Below are positions 37,526-46,757 of a stretch of 64,000 bases of DNA, one piece after another (position 1 is the first letter of the stretch; every line of letters starts with the position of its first letter). The stretch is from Burkholderiaceae bacterium (GTDB taxonomy: Bacteria > Pseudomonadota > Gammaproteobacteria > Burkholderiales > Burkholderiaceae_D): contig JAOASL010000030.1 in the NCBI GenBank assembly GCA_030158675.1, forward strand, positions 63,890 through 127,889. Direction: 5' to 3'. The notes beneath the pieces are model-generated. The model worked only from the letters and a program-made list of their open reading frames with translations, had not been told where the DNA came from and ran no database searches. Position numbers and translations under genes: made by a program.

Positions 37526-38905
37526 ATGCCCGCCCGCCATCTTGCCCGTTCGATGACTTCGCGTCCGTCACTGCAACCCGTTGCCGCAGCTGCTTTGGTC
37601 TTTGCTGCGTGCGCCTTCACCGGCACGGCACAGGCCGGCGACGAGGTGAAGGTGCTGCTGGAAATCCTGCTCGAGAAGGGCATCCTCACTCAGCAGGAAT
37701 ACGACAGCAAACTGAAGAAGCTGGTCGAGGTTGAAGAGGTTCGCGCTTTCAATGAGGCGCAGGATGTGCGCAAGGCCGCCCGTGAGATCGAGCAGCGAGC
37801 CGAGGTCGAACGCAAATTCAAGACGCAGATTTACGGCCAGGTGTCGGCCGGTTATTACGACGCATCGAACATGAAGGGCACGCAAAGCGCCTCCGGCCTG
37901 AGCGACCAGCCCAAGGGCAACAACCGCATTGGCCTGAAGGTGGCGCGTGAATTCGACGCCGACACCAGCGCAGTGGTGACACTCGAATCAAATTTTTCGT
38001 CGCGCACCGGCGCGGTCGGCAAGGATGCCGCCGCCAGTGGCGAGGGCGCCAATCCGCTGCTCGATCGCGAGGCCAGCGTTCGGCTAATCTCGAAGCCTTA
38101 CGGCACGCTGCTGTTCGGCCGTGGTCCGACGCTGCAGAACGAACTTTCCGGCGCATTCGACGCACGGCAGAACTGGAATTTTGGCGGCCTCAAGTCGATT
38201 GCCCGCTATGCCGGCTTTCACAGCTCCAGCGGCCTCAACCGTGCCGACAAACTGATTCGCTACACCTCGCCCGAATTTTCCGGGCTCACGCTCGATGGCG
38301 GTGTGTCGCTCGGCGGTATGCCGGGCAGCGGCGAGCAGGGTACGCATTATTATTTCGGCGGACGCTACAAGCGCGGTCCGTTCGAAATGGCTTACAGCCA
38401 CATTGAAGCGCGCCTGAGCTACGGCACGCCGACCATCGTGCCGGAAGACAGCAATAATCGCGTCGACTTCTTCGCGGCGAAATACACGATCGACCGGCTG
38501 ACCCTGAACGCCGGCTACGTGATCACCCGCAACCCGCTGCTGTCGACCGCTACGCTGAGCACCGCGTCGCCGGCTGGCAAGGCCGATGTCGACACCTGGT
38601 TCGCCGGCGCTGTCTACCGACTACTACCCGACCTGAGCGCCAACCTCGGCTGGTACCAGGTGAAGGACAAGACCTCCACGCGCGGGCTGAACGATGTGCG
38701 CATGGTCGCGACCGGTCTGACCTGGTCCCCGTACAAGGAATGGGATTTCTTCGTCGACTATGCGACCGTCGATCGCAAGGATGGCGCCACGGCGGCGTTC
38801 ACCCTTTATGATGCCTGGCGGCCTGATACCGGCAACAAGGCAGCGCTGTCTTCGGGGACGCGAGACCAGTCCGGCATCAGCGTCGGTGCGCAATACAAAT
38901 TCTGA
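37526..38905 (+). CDS. Outer membrane porin with N-terminal coiled-coil
   Basis: 459 residues. The signal peptide ends near TGTAQA. A helical segment of about 65 residues follows (VKVLLEILLEKGILTQQEYD, ending EIEQRAEVERK), then a beta-rich barrel starting QIYGQVSAGYYDASN with alternating aromatic strands, ending YKF with the terminal Phe needed for BAM insertion. The pattern is that of phosphate/anion-selective or Burkholderia-type porins. Its location between modE and modA and a strong promoter suggest an oxyanion, probably molybdate-linked, outer membrane channel; this is inference. modA follows after 8 bases. Confidence 0.83.
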   Translation: MPARHLARSMTSRPSLQPVAAAALVFAACAFTGTAQAGDEVKVLLEILLEKGILTQQEYDSKLKKLVEVEEVRAFNEAQDVRKAAREIEQRAEVERKFKTQIYGQVSAGYYDASNMKGTQSASGLSDQPKGNNRIGLKVAREFDADTSAVVTLESNFSSRTGAVGKDAAASGEGANPLLDREASVRLISKPYGTLLFGRGPTLQNELSGAFDARQNWNFGGLKSIARYAGFHSSSGLNRADKLIRYTSPEFSGLTLDGGVSLGGMPGSGEQGTHYYFGGRYKRGPFEMAYSHIEARLSYGTPTIVPEDSNNRVDFFAAKYTIDRLTLNAGYVITRNPLLSTATLSTASPAGKADVDTWFAGAVYRLLPDLSANLGWYQVKDKTSTRGLNDVRMVATGLTWSPYKEWDFFVDYATVDRKDGATAAFTLYDAWRPDTGNKAALSSGTRDQSGISVGAQYKF

Positions 38906-38913
38906 ACGCTGGC

Positions 38914-39684
38914 ATGAAAGCTCCAATGATCCCGACAAAATGGCTGTCACGGCTGGTGCCGCTGATGCTTGCGGTGACAATGTCTGCCCATGCGGCCGAA
39001 GTCAGGGTCGCGGTGGCGGCCAATTTCGCACAGCCGATGAAAGACATCGCCACCGAGTTTGAAAAAGACACCGGCCACAAAGTCAGCCTGAGCCAGGGCG
39101 CCACCGGCAAGTTCTACGCGCAGATCAGCAATGGCGCGCCATTCGAACTTTTCCTGTCCGCCGACGATGAGACGCCGGCGCGGCTGGCGAAGGAGGGCAA
39201 GGCTGTGTCAGGCACCGAACTAACCTATGCGATCGGTCGGCTGGCATTGTGGTCGCCCGATCCAAAACTGGTCGGTCAGAGCGGCGCGGTGCTGAAGTCC
39301 GACGGCTTTCGTTTTCTGGCGATCGCCAATGCGAAAGTGGCGCCTTATGGCCGTGCAGCCGTGCAGACAATGCAAAAGCTCGGTGTGCTGTCGCGGATCG
39401 AGCCGCGTGTCGTGCAGGGGGAGAGCATTGCGCAGACCTATCAGTTCGTCAGCAGCGGCAATGCGCAACTGGGCTTCGTCGCGCTGTCGCAGGTTTGGGC
39501 GAACGGCAAGGTGCGCAGCGGCTCAGCCTGGGTGGTGCCGGAAGACATGCATGAGCCACTGCGACAGGACGCGATATTGCTCAACCCGGGCAAGGAAGCG
39601 CCGGCCGCGCTTGCGCTGCTTGGTTATCTGAAATCGGACAAGGCGAAAAAAATTATCGAGCTTTACGGTTACCGCATCCCCTGA
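38914..39684 (+). CDS. modA: Molybdate ABC transporter substrate-binding protein
   Basis: 256 residues with a signal peptide cut after AHA. EVRVAVAANFAQPMKDIATE, GATGKFYAQISNGAPFELFL and SADDETPARLAKEGK carry the Ser/Ala residues that bind the oxyanion; LGFVALSQV near the end is also typical. It captures molybdate or tungstate in the periplasm for ModBC. No permease or ATPase gene follows: the next gene is a convergent c-di-GMP protein after a terminator. The partner transporter must be elsewhere or absent. Confidence 0.92.
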   Translation: MKAPMIPTKWLSRLVPLMLAVTMSAHAAEVRVAVAANFAQPMKDIATEFEKDTGHKVSLSQGATGKFYAQISNGAPFELFLSADDETPARLAKEGKAVSGTELTYAIGRLALWSPDPKLVGQSGAVLKSDGFRFLAIANAKVAPYGRAAVQTMQKLGVLSRIEPRVVQGESIAQTYQFVSSGNAQLGFVALSQVWANGKVRSGSAWVVPEDMHEPLRQDAILLNPGKEAPAALALLGYLKSDKAKKIIELYGYRIP

Positions 39685-39800
39685 GCCGCATGGCTCGGGG
39701 CATATCGCCGGCGGCCGATACATAGTTCGCCGTGGCCGGCTGTCTCACCCGACTCACCCGACTCTCCTCGTTCGGTCCGTCATGGCGGTTCGGATGGGTT

Positions 39801-39831
39801 CAGGGCTTCCGCAAGGAAGCCCTTGTTTTTT
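39801..39831 (+). terminator. Rho-independent terminator of the porin-modA unit
   Basis: AGGGCTTCC pairs perfectly with GGAAGCCCT around GCAA, then TGTTTTTT. It closes the unit just before the convergent EAL gene. Confidence 0.88.
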
Positions 39832-39849
39832 CAGCAGTGGGCAGGCGCG

Positions 39850-42800
39850 TTAGCGGCTCAAGGCCAGTCGCGCTGCGAATTCGGCGGTACTCAGCGGATG
39901 GCTGTACCAGTAACCCTGGATGGCGTCGCAACCCTTGATGCGTAGAAAATCCGCCTGGGCTTCGGTCTCGACGCCTTCGGCGATGGTGGCCATGCCGAGG
40001 CTGTGCGCCATCTGAATGATTGCGGTCACGATGGCCTTGTCGTCATCGTCGGTGCTCAGGTCGCGAACGAACGACTGGTCGATCTTGATTTTGTCCAGTG
40101 ACAGTCGTTTCAGGTAACTCATCGACGAATAGCCGGTGCCGAAATCATCAATGGCGATACGGAAGCCCTCGCGCCGCAGCTGCTCGATTGTTTGCGCCGC
40201 AGTCTCCGGATGACGCAGCGCGACCGCCTCGGTCAGTTCGATTTCGATGGAGCGTGCAGGAACGCCGGCGCGACGGATGGTGGCGATCGTTCCTTCCACG
40301 AAGCCGGGCTGCGCAAACTGCACCGCCGAGACATTCACCGCAATCACCAGGTCGTGATGACCGGCTTCCCGCCAGCGGGCAAGCTGCAATGCAGCCTGCT
40401 CGAACACCCATGTCCCCATTGGTATGATCACACCGCTCTGCTCTGCCAGCGGAATGAACACCGCCGGCGACACATTGCCCCATTGCGGATGGTGCCAGCG
40501 CAGAAGCGCTTCCGCGCCGATCAGCCTGTCTTCGACCAGCGACAGCTGCGGTTGGTACAGCAGATGCAATTCACCATTGGCGATCGCCTGTTTCAGGCCC
40601 ACCGACATCTGCAGCGAGCGCGCGGTGTGTTCCTGCATCTCGGGCGCGTAGAAGCGCATGCCGTTGCGGCCTTCCTGCTTCATTCGGTACATCGCCACCT
40701 CGGCCGCTTTCGCCAGGCTGACGGCATCCTGTGCGTCCTCCGGATAGCTGGCGATGCCGGCCGACGCGCTGATAGACAACTCTGTGTCCTCGATCGTGAT
40801 CGGCTCCTGCACATGGTCGAGTGTCTGCCTGACCAGCAGCGCCAGTTTGTTCTGCTCGATGTTGCGAAAGATCGCAACAAATGCGTCACCCGAGTGCCGC
40901 CCCAGGGCGACCTCGGCGCCAAGCATGTTGCGCAGCCGGTTCGACAATTCGACTAGTAGTGCGTCGCCGGCCATGTGGCCCATCGAATCATTGACGGCCT
41001 TGAAATTATCGAGGTCCAGCCACGCCAGCGACAGCCGTTCGCGCTCGCGCGCAGCGTCCGCGAGCGACCTGGCAAGATGCTCTTCAAAGGCGCTCTTGTT
41101 CAGCAAACCGGTCAGCTGGTCATACTGCGACAGCTGCAGGATGCGCTCCTCGGCCTTCTTCTGCAGCGTGATGTCTTCCTTGTGCGCGACATAGTTCGAT
41201 ACCTTGCCAGTGCCGTCGAGGATGGGATAAATCGACGTTCGCTCGGTATAGACAATGCCATCCTTGCGGCGATTGATGAATTCGCCCTGCCAGGCCTTGC
41301 CGTCACGCAGCTGCCGCCACAGCTTTGCATACACTTCCGGCGGTGTTTGTCCGGCGCTCAGCACGCTCGGGTTGTGGCCGATGATGTCCGACGCCGCATA
41401 ACCGCTGACTCGGGTAAACGACGGGTTCACGTACTGAATCTGCGCGTTGCTGTCAGTGATCAGCACCGGATAGGGACTCTGCTCCAGCGCTTCGGATAGC
41501 CGGTGGATGGTGACGTCCTGCCGGCGGCGCTTGACCAGGTTCCATACGCCATTGGCCAGCAGCCGCAGCGTCTGCACATCCGAGTCCGTATAGTTCGTCG
41601 GTTTGTTGGCGACGCCGACCAGCATGCGTACCACGTGGCCTTCAATCACCGGCAGCGAAATGAGACGTGTCAGTGCTGCTTGGTCATCCGGCAGGCCTTT
41701 CTTGTCTTTTGAATTCGCATAGTCATTCGCCACCACCGGCTCGCGCCGGCGCAGCGCATCGGCCCAGATACCGGCACGGCTGATCGGGTAATGCGAATCC
41801 CCGAACGCGTTGCCGTATTTCTCCAGCGTCGCTGCCGACCATGTGACGCGCTCAAGATTTTCCTGATCATCATGAACGAGGTGGATGAACGCCATTGCGC
41901 TGCCGGTCAGCTGTTCCGCCAGCTCGACGCCGCGCTGCAAGAACGCGGGCTCATCATCACCATCGATTTCCTGTTGCAACGACAGCACGGCGGCGTTCAG
42001 CGCGGCCTCATGGGCGAGCTTGCGTTCCTGCTCGACGCTGCTAGTGATGTCACGTGACAGCACCAGGAAAGTGTCCGCTGCGCCGCCGGGATGGATCTTG
42101 CGCGCGACCGACAGGCCGAAGTGGCGTTCGCCGTCCGGCACGGGAATGCTGATGCGTGCGTCATGCGATGAGCCGTGCGCGGCCGCCTCTGCAATGGCGT
42201 GGAAGCAGGCATCGGCGGCGTCGCCAGACATGACATCGCGAAGATTTCGACCGAGCAGGTGGTTTGCCGGCGCGGCCAGCTTGCTGCTGTCACGCGCATG
42301 CACGGCCAGATAAGTGCCGTCGGCACTGACCTCGAACAGCAGATCAGGCAGCGTATCGAGCGTGGCTTCCAGGTCGGAACGTGACTCCAGCAAATCTTCA
42401 TAAGGACGCTGGATGGTCGCGAAAAACAATGCACGATTCAGGAAGGCGTAGGCCATGACCTTGTACAAATGACCCATCAGGTTATACAGATCCGACACAT
42501 TCGCGTACTGAGCGAAGTAGAGCTCGCTCATCGCCATCGTTGCCGCCGACAAGGCCAGGTAGCTTGCATTGAATTCCTGATGGTTCTCGCGTCGTAAATA
42601 CACGCCGCCGGCGGCAATCAGGTAGAGAGCGATCAGACCGTACTCTAAAGACACCTTGAAAGGCGACAGGCCAACGCCGGCGATGAAGGTGCGTGGGGTA
42701 CTTTCCGGGTAGCCGAGAAACCACAGGCAGCCCAATCCGAACAGACCCAGCACGGTAACGAGCCATACATAGCGTGATTGGCGATTCAACCAGCCATCAA

Positions 42801-43227
42801 GCCGCTCAGGAGACCAGACGGCGACCAGCAATGCGGCAGCCGCAAGCAACCGTGCGCACAGCCAGAAATTGATCGCCTTTTCGATGCCTGCCGGCGTGAC
42901 GAAACCGGGCATGCCCGGAAAGGACAGCGTATGCGCAAGGTCGAACAAGGCGACGCCGAAGAAGATGACGCCGACCACCAGCGCACGGCCGGAAGCGCGA
43001 TATTTATGTACAGCCCAGGAGATGCCGAACACCATCGCCGCTACGCCAATCGACAACACTTCCAGTATGGTGTGCAGCGGCGCGTAGCCTGCCAGTCCGC
43101 GGCTTGCCTCGGGCGCTGGCAGCCAGGTCGACAAGACCATCACGGCCAGTAGTCCGACCATCCAGCGCGATACGTCCCGGGATTCCTCCCTACGGTAAAA
43201 AGGCATCTGGCTGGATTTTTCAAGCAT
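39850..43227 (-). CDS. MASE-PAS-GAF-PAS-GGDEF-EAL c-di-GMP phosphodiesterase
   Basis: 1125 residues. About seven membrane helices (24-270) resemble a MASE3-type sensor. PAS (~285-400), GAF (~410-575; ELAEQLTGSAMAFIHLVHDD) and a second PAS (~585-700; ALEQSPYPVLITDSNAQIQY) follow. The diguanylate cyclase-like domain has SGDAF in place of GGDEF, so it is probably inactive, perhaps a GTP-binding regulator. The EAL domain keeps EALLRW, TEAVAL, DDFGTGYSS and the KIDQSFV segment, so hydrolysis of c-di-GMP is expected. An alternative start is the Met of MPFYRREE. Stands alone. Confidence 0.9.
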   Translation of the reverse strand: MLEKSSQMPFYRREESRDVSRWMVGLLAVMVLSTWLPAPEASRGLAGYAPLHTILEVLSIGVAAMVFGISWAVHKYRASGRALVVGVIFFGVALFDLAHTLSFPGMPGFVTPAGIEKAINFWLCARLLAAAALLVAVWSPERLDGWLNRQSRYVWLVTVLGLFGLGCLWFLGYPESTPRTFIAGVGLSPFKVSLEYGLIALYLIAAGGVYLRRENHQEFNASYLALSAATMAMSELYFAQYANVSDLYNLMGHLYKVMAYAFLNRALFFATIQRPYEDLLESRSDLEATLDTLPDLLFEVSADGTYLAVHARDSSKLAAPANHLLGRNLRDVMSGDAADACFHAIAEAAAHGSSHDARISIPVPDGERHFGLSVARKIHPGGAADTFLVLSRDITSSVEQERKLAHEAALNAAVLSLQQEIDGDDEPAFLQRGVELAEQLTGSAMAFIHLVHDDQENLERVTWSAATLEKYGNAFGDSHYPISRAGIWADALRRREPVVANDYANSKDKKGLPDDQAALTRLISLPVIEGHVVRMLVGVANKPTNYTDSDVQTLRLLANGVWNLVKRRRQDVTIHRLSEALEQSPYPVLITDSNAQIQYVNPSFTRVSGYAASDIIGHNPSVLSAGQTPPEVYAKLWRQLRDGKAWQGEFINRRKDGIVYTERTSIYPILDGTGKVSNYVAHKEDITLQKKAEERILQLSQYDQLTGLLNKSAFEEHLARSLADAARERERLSLAWLDLDNFKAVNDSMGHMAGDALLVELSNRLRNMLGAEVALGRHSGDAFVAIFRNIEQNKLALLVRQTLDHVQEPITIEDTELSISASAGIASYPEDAQDAVSLAKAAEVAMYRMKQEGRNGMRFYAPEMQEHTARSLQMSVGLKQAIANGELHLLYQPQLSLVEDRLIGAEALLRWHHPQWGNVSPAVFIPLAEQSGVIIPMGTWVFEQAALQLARWREAGHHDLVIAVNVSAVQFAQPGFVEGTIATIRRAGVPARSIEIELTEAVALRHPETAAQTIEQLRREGFRIAIDDFGTGYSSMSYLKRLSLDKIKIDQSFVRDLSTDDDDKAIVTAIIQMAHSLGMATIAEGVETEAQADFLRIKGCDAIQGYWYSHPLSTAEFAARLALSR

Positions 43228-43595
43228 GGTTGGAAGGGGCAGAGTGGTTCTTTTTATTGTCTTATTTATAGCCTTTGCGGCGTACGAACGACGAGCCTCT
43301 GAATGCCAGGTTCATGCTTGCCCGTCTCTGTTGCAGGGTGGGCGCCACAGGCTCAATCGAACAGTGACCGTCATTCGTGATGGCCTTTAAAAACCCTTTC
43401 GTTTAGCATCGTACACAGGAATTCTGCGGGCAAGAGACTTTCTTCCGGCGGCGCACCGTGAAAGCTTCGGCGCGCCGCATACTTGATGATATTTTCTGGA
43501 ATTTAACCGGCGTCCCTGTCTGCCGGCGGTGCATCCGTCGCACTTGCTGTGCGGCTGAATGCTGCGCCAGCGCGGCCCCGATGAGGAGATTGGCA
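43228..43595. other. Intergenic region between EAL gene and aldolase gene
   Basis: 368 bases holding the divergent upstream regions of both genes. An AT-rich patch (TTATTTATA near 43262) could belong to a promoter. I see no other gene, repeat or structure here. Confidence 0.4.
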
Positions 43596-44324
43596 ATGCA
43601 TGAAAAAGACTACCTGTCCGCTGCGGTGGCTCGCTTGCGCGCCGACCTTGCGCTTGCGTTGCGCGCGGCCTCGCACCATGGGCTTTCCGAGGGTGTCTGC
43701 AACCATTTCAGCGTTGAATTGCCTGACGAGTCGAAACGATTCCTGCTGAATCCGCGCGGCTTGCTGTGGCAGGAAATCGGCCCCGACGACATCGTGATGA
43801 TCGATGAACAAGGCAATCTGCTCGCCGGTCGGCACCCCGTCGAGCCGACCGCGATGTACATCCATGCGGCAATTCATCGGATCGCTCGCAAGCCTTGTGT
43901 GCTGCATGTGCACATGCCCTATGCGACCGCGCTGACCGCGACCGGTGCGCGCTTGCTGGATACAACGCTGTCGCAGAATGCGATGCGCTTTCACGGGCGC
44001 GTAGCGGCGGACCCGGTCTACAACGGTTTGGCCCTGGATGTGACCGAAGGCGAGCGGATCGCTACTGCCATGCAGGGGCGCGACATCGTCTTTTTGGCCA
44101 ATCACGGCGTAGTGGTGTGCGGCGAAACCATCGCGCATGCATACGACGATCTGTATTACCTGGAGCGTGCCTGCCTGGTCGAGGTGCTGGCGCGGCAGAG
44201 TGGCCTGCCCCTCGTCCCGGTGCGCGCGGAGCTGGCCGCCCATGTCGAAGCTCAGGTGAGCGGCGAGCGCTTGCAGTCCGACCTGTTTTTCGAGGCGCTC
44301 CGGCGCACGTTGCCATCTCGCTGA
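43596..44324 (+). CDS. Class II aldolase/adducin family protein
   Basis: 242 residues from the ATG at 43596, supported by TGAGGAG. HHGLSEGVCNHFSVELPDES, the metal-binding VLHVHMPYATALTA (two His) and FLANHGVVVCGETIAHAYDD (third His) are the class II aldolase fold elements. Members include fuculose-phosphate aldolase and related decarboxylases; no motif fixes the substrate. The catalytic Glu position is occupied by an EPTAMYIHAAIH segment typical of the broader family. No clear operon partner. Confidence 0.85.
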   Translation: MHEKDYLSAAVARLRADLALALRAASHHGLSEGVCNHFSVELPDESKRFLLNPRGLLWQEIGPDDIVMIDEQGNLLAGRHPVEPTAMYIHAAIHRIARKPCVLHVHMPYATALTATGARLLDTTLSQNAMRFHGRVAADPVYNGLALDVTEGERIATAMQGRDIVFLANHGVVVCGETIAHAYDDLYYLERACLVEVLARQSGLPLVPVRAELAAHVEAQVSGERLQSDLFFEALRRTLPSR

Positions 44325-44556
44325 GCGTGCTCAGGCTTCGCCGGACAGACTGCTTTTCAATAGGTCGCGCCGGTTTTAAAAACCTCCCGCGGACAGCTAG
44401 GCTGTGTTGATTGCGCATGCTAAGCTGCCACAAAACTGCGTTTGCAAAATAATATTAAATGCTCGCCGTTTTCTGCCTCAGGCAATGCGCCGATGCGGAT
44501 TGCCCCGGCGGGTGGCTCAAAAACAAAGCCAGCCAGAAATCTGAACGGAGAAAAAT

Positions 44557-45447
44557 ATGGCAATTGTCACGATTTCCAGTTCCAGCGAGCCGGACGCCAA
44601 TTCGTTCATCACCACCAATTTGTACCGCGCACCGGTATGGTTTGGCGATGAGATCGTCGCTGACCCGGGCCAAATGGTCTTGATCGGCAGTAATGGTTAC
44701 GGTGCCTTGTATGGCGGTGCATTCACTTACAGCAGCACAGGCAGGGCAAGCGGGCAGGTATTTTCTTTTGAATTTGCTGTCGGCGCATCGCAAAGCGAAA
44801 GCGGTGCCTATTCGGCCAACACGCAATATCAGTTCAGCGAACTGAATGGAACCAATGGCTTGTCCGCTGAAAAACTCTATCAATTCGGCGTGAATGGCAA
44901 TTCCACAGGGGCGTTGAAATATCTGTTGTCGCGTAACGATGTTATCTACGGTTCCGGTTTCGACAATTATTCAGTCGACGAAATCCTCTACGGCTGGGGT
45001 GGCAAAGACAAGATCTACGGCGTCGACGGTAACGACATCATCGGCGGCGGTGCCGGCCGGGATACGCTGGTCGGCGGCAATGGCGAGGATTATTTTTTCA
45101 TTGATTCGATCCGGCCGAAAGATGCGGACAAAATCGTCGATTTCGGTTTTGGCGGAGTACGCGACAAAATCGTGCTGCAGCAGTCGGCGTTTGGCGACCT
45201 GGCGCTCGGCGAGCTGCTGGCCGACCAGTTCGTCGTTGGCACCGCAGCGGCAGACGCCGATGATCGCATCATCCTGAACGCCGGCAAGGTCTACTATGAC
45301 GCCGACGGTAACGGTGCCGGCATGGCGGTGATGATTGCCAAAGTCGCTTATGCGGAGGTGGTGCCGACCGGCGTGTTGCAATTGTCGGCCGGCGATTTCC
45401 GGGTCGTTGACGCACTCGAAAATATTGTCCTGCTAGCGTCCTTGTAA
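44557..45447 (+). CDS. RTX-type calcium-binding secreted protein
   Basis: 296 residues without an N-terminal signal peptide. Nonapeptide calcium repeats occur at about residues 146-182 (LYGWGGKDKIYGVDGNDIIG, then GGAGRDTLVGGNGEDYFFID). The following GGVRDKIVLQQSAFGDL and a C-terminal ADADDRIILNAGKVYYDADG segment are the usual tail of type I secreted proteins. The N-terminal 140 residues are Ser/Gly/Asn-rich and not assigned. Type I secretion genes are not nearby. GGAG lies 6 bases before the ATG. Confidence 0.8.
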   Translation: MAIVTISSSSEPDANSFITTNLYRAPVWFGDEIVADPGQMVLIGSNGYGALYGGAFTYSSTGRASGQVFSFEFAVGASQSESGAYSANTQYQFSELNGTNGLSAEKLYQFGVNGNSTGALKYLLSRNDVIYGSGFDNYSVDEILYGWGGKDKIYGVDGNDIIGGGAGRDTLVGGNGEDYFFIDSIRPKDADKIVDFGFGGVRDKIVLQQSAFGDLALGELLADQFVVGTAAADADDRIILNAGKVYYDADGNGAGMAVMIAKVAYAEVVPTGVLQLSAGDFRVVDALENIVLLASL

Positions 45448-45502
45448 TCGCCGCTGAATCCGGCAGAAAAATAAAACTCTGGCCAGCATATTTTGTCAGG
45501 GC

Positions 45503-45530
45503 AAAAAAAACGGCCTGCATTGCAGGCCGT
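45503..45530 (-). terminator. Rho-independent terminator of the lipoprotein gene
   Basis: On the minus strand ACGGCCTGCA pairs with TGCAGGCCGT and is followed by eight T residues. It lies 26 bases after the lipoprotein stop. Confidence 0.9.
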
Positions 45531-45555
45531 TCTCACAAGTCCGGAGCAGTCTGGA

Positions 45556-46515
45556 TTATCGACCGCTCGACACCGGGCGGGTGACTTCAGCTTTGACGCC
45601 GTAAGCAACCGACTTGGCTTCCATCGCCAGTGACTTGGCTTCATAGACGCTGGACAAAACCGACGCGACCGACGAATTCGCCGATGCAGCAATGGCGCCT
45701 GCTTCCATGCTGCGCATATCGGCATGCTTGGCGATTTCAGCAGCTTTGCTGGAATTCGCGTCGCTGATCTTTGCGATATTGAGTGCCGTGTTGGCGTTAG
45801 CCGAGGCATTGTCCGACGTGGCTTTGGCTTCGTCAGACGTCATGTGTGCCTGCTGCGATGCAGTGACAGCCGCTTCGGCATTGGCGACAGCCGTGTCGGA
45901 GTTCAACTTGGCCGTATCGGCAGTTTCCACTGCGTTATCAGCCGAAGCACGCGCAGCTTCTGCAGTTTCCACTGCGCTGCCAGAGGTAGCCTTGGCAGCT
46001 TCTGCGGTTTCGACAGCCAGATCAGCGGCGCTTTTCGCTGCTTCGGAGGTATCGACCGCGATCTCTGCACCTTCAATGGCGGTGTCGGCGGCGGCCTTGG
46101 CAGCATCGGCGGTTTCCACGGCACCCTCAGCGGTTGCTACAGCACCCTCAGCGGTTGCCACGGCACCCTCCGCAGTTGCCTTGGCAGCGTCAGCGGTCGC
46201 ATTGGCGTTGGTTGCCGATTCGATGGCCGATTCAGCATTCGCAGTCGCGGTATCGGAGGCAGCCTTGGCTGCGTCGGCGACCGATTTTGCATCCTGTGCG
46301 GTGGCAGAGGCAGTCGCTGCTACGGCTTTCGCATCATTCGAGGTCGAGGCGCTGGCTTCAATCGCCGCCACCAGTTCGGCGCGCGTGGATTCCATCTTTG
46401 CCGCGATTTCGCCAACGTGCGACTTCAGCGCTTCGAGATCACTATTTGTCGCGCAGCCTGCGAGCAGCACTGGCAGTGCCAATACGCACAGGTGTTTTTT
46501 TGTAATGTAAGACAT
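45556..46515 (-). CDS. Long alanine-zipper lipoprotein
   Basis: 319 residues with a lipobox LLAGC (17-21) and Ala at +2, predicting an outer-membrane lipid anchor. Nearly all of the mature protein is Ala-rich heptad sequence (AKAASDTATANAESAIESAT; AVETAEAARASADNAVETAD), so a very long trimeric or dimeric coiled coil is expected, as in Lpp but about five times longer. The C-terminus is SSGR, lacking the terminal Lys that links Lpp to peptidoglycan. A GGAGG ribosome site and its own terminator indicate a monocistronic, probably well expressed gene. Function unknown; a spacer between outer membrane and cell wall is plausible. Confidence 0.8.
   Translation of the reverse strand: MSYITKKHLCVLALPVLLAGCATNSDLEALKSHVGEIAAKMESTRAELVAAIEASASTSNDAKAVAATASATAQDAKSVADAAKAASDTATANAESAIESATNANATADAAKATAEGAVATAEGAVATAEGAVETADAAKAAADTAIEGAEIAVDTSEAAKSAADLAVETAEAAKATSGSAVETAEAARASADNAVETADTAKLNSDTAVANAEAAVTASQQAHMTSDEAKATSDNASANANTALNIAKISDANSSKAAEIAKHADMRSMEAGAIAASANSSVASVLSSVYEAKSLAMEAKSVAYGVKAEVTRPVSSGR
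46121..46183. repeat. Three 21-bp tandem repeats in the lipoprotein gene
   Basis: Units at 46121-46141, 46142-46162 and 46163-46183 share GCACCCTC-GC-GTTGC and encode seven-residue blocks of the form ATAEGAV. Units one and two differ at two positions near their ends; the third is more diverged. This shows how the heptad array expanded. Confidence 0.8.
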
Positions 46516-46757
46516 TAAAGCCTCCGGAAATTATTCGGTATTCGTAAACGAACGTGAGTCAAGCGAGCCAAGAGTGCAGCAAATTGACGCTGCCATTATT
46601 GAGGAAAATAGTTATCTTTTCAATCGTTGTGAAATTGTGGATTTGGCAACCAGGCATTTTGGCTATACCAAGCTGTTAAATACACAATAATTTTGCCTGT
46701 AGCAGCCGGCTAAATGCGCAATAGCGTGGCTGCGACTAAACGCCAGGGCGACGGATA

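Noticed and set aside
45692..46518. Two long plus-strand open frames opposite the alanine-rich lipoprotein
   Set aside because: Heptad repeats with biased codons keep antisense frames open; the minus-strand gene has signal peptide, ribosome site and terminator.
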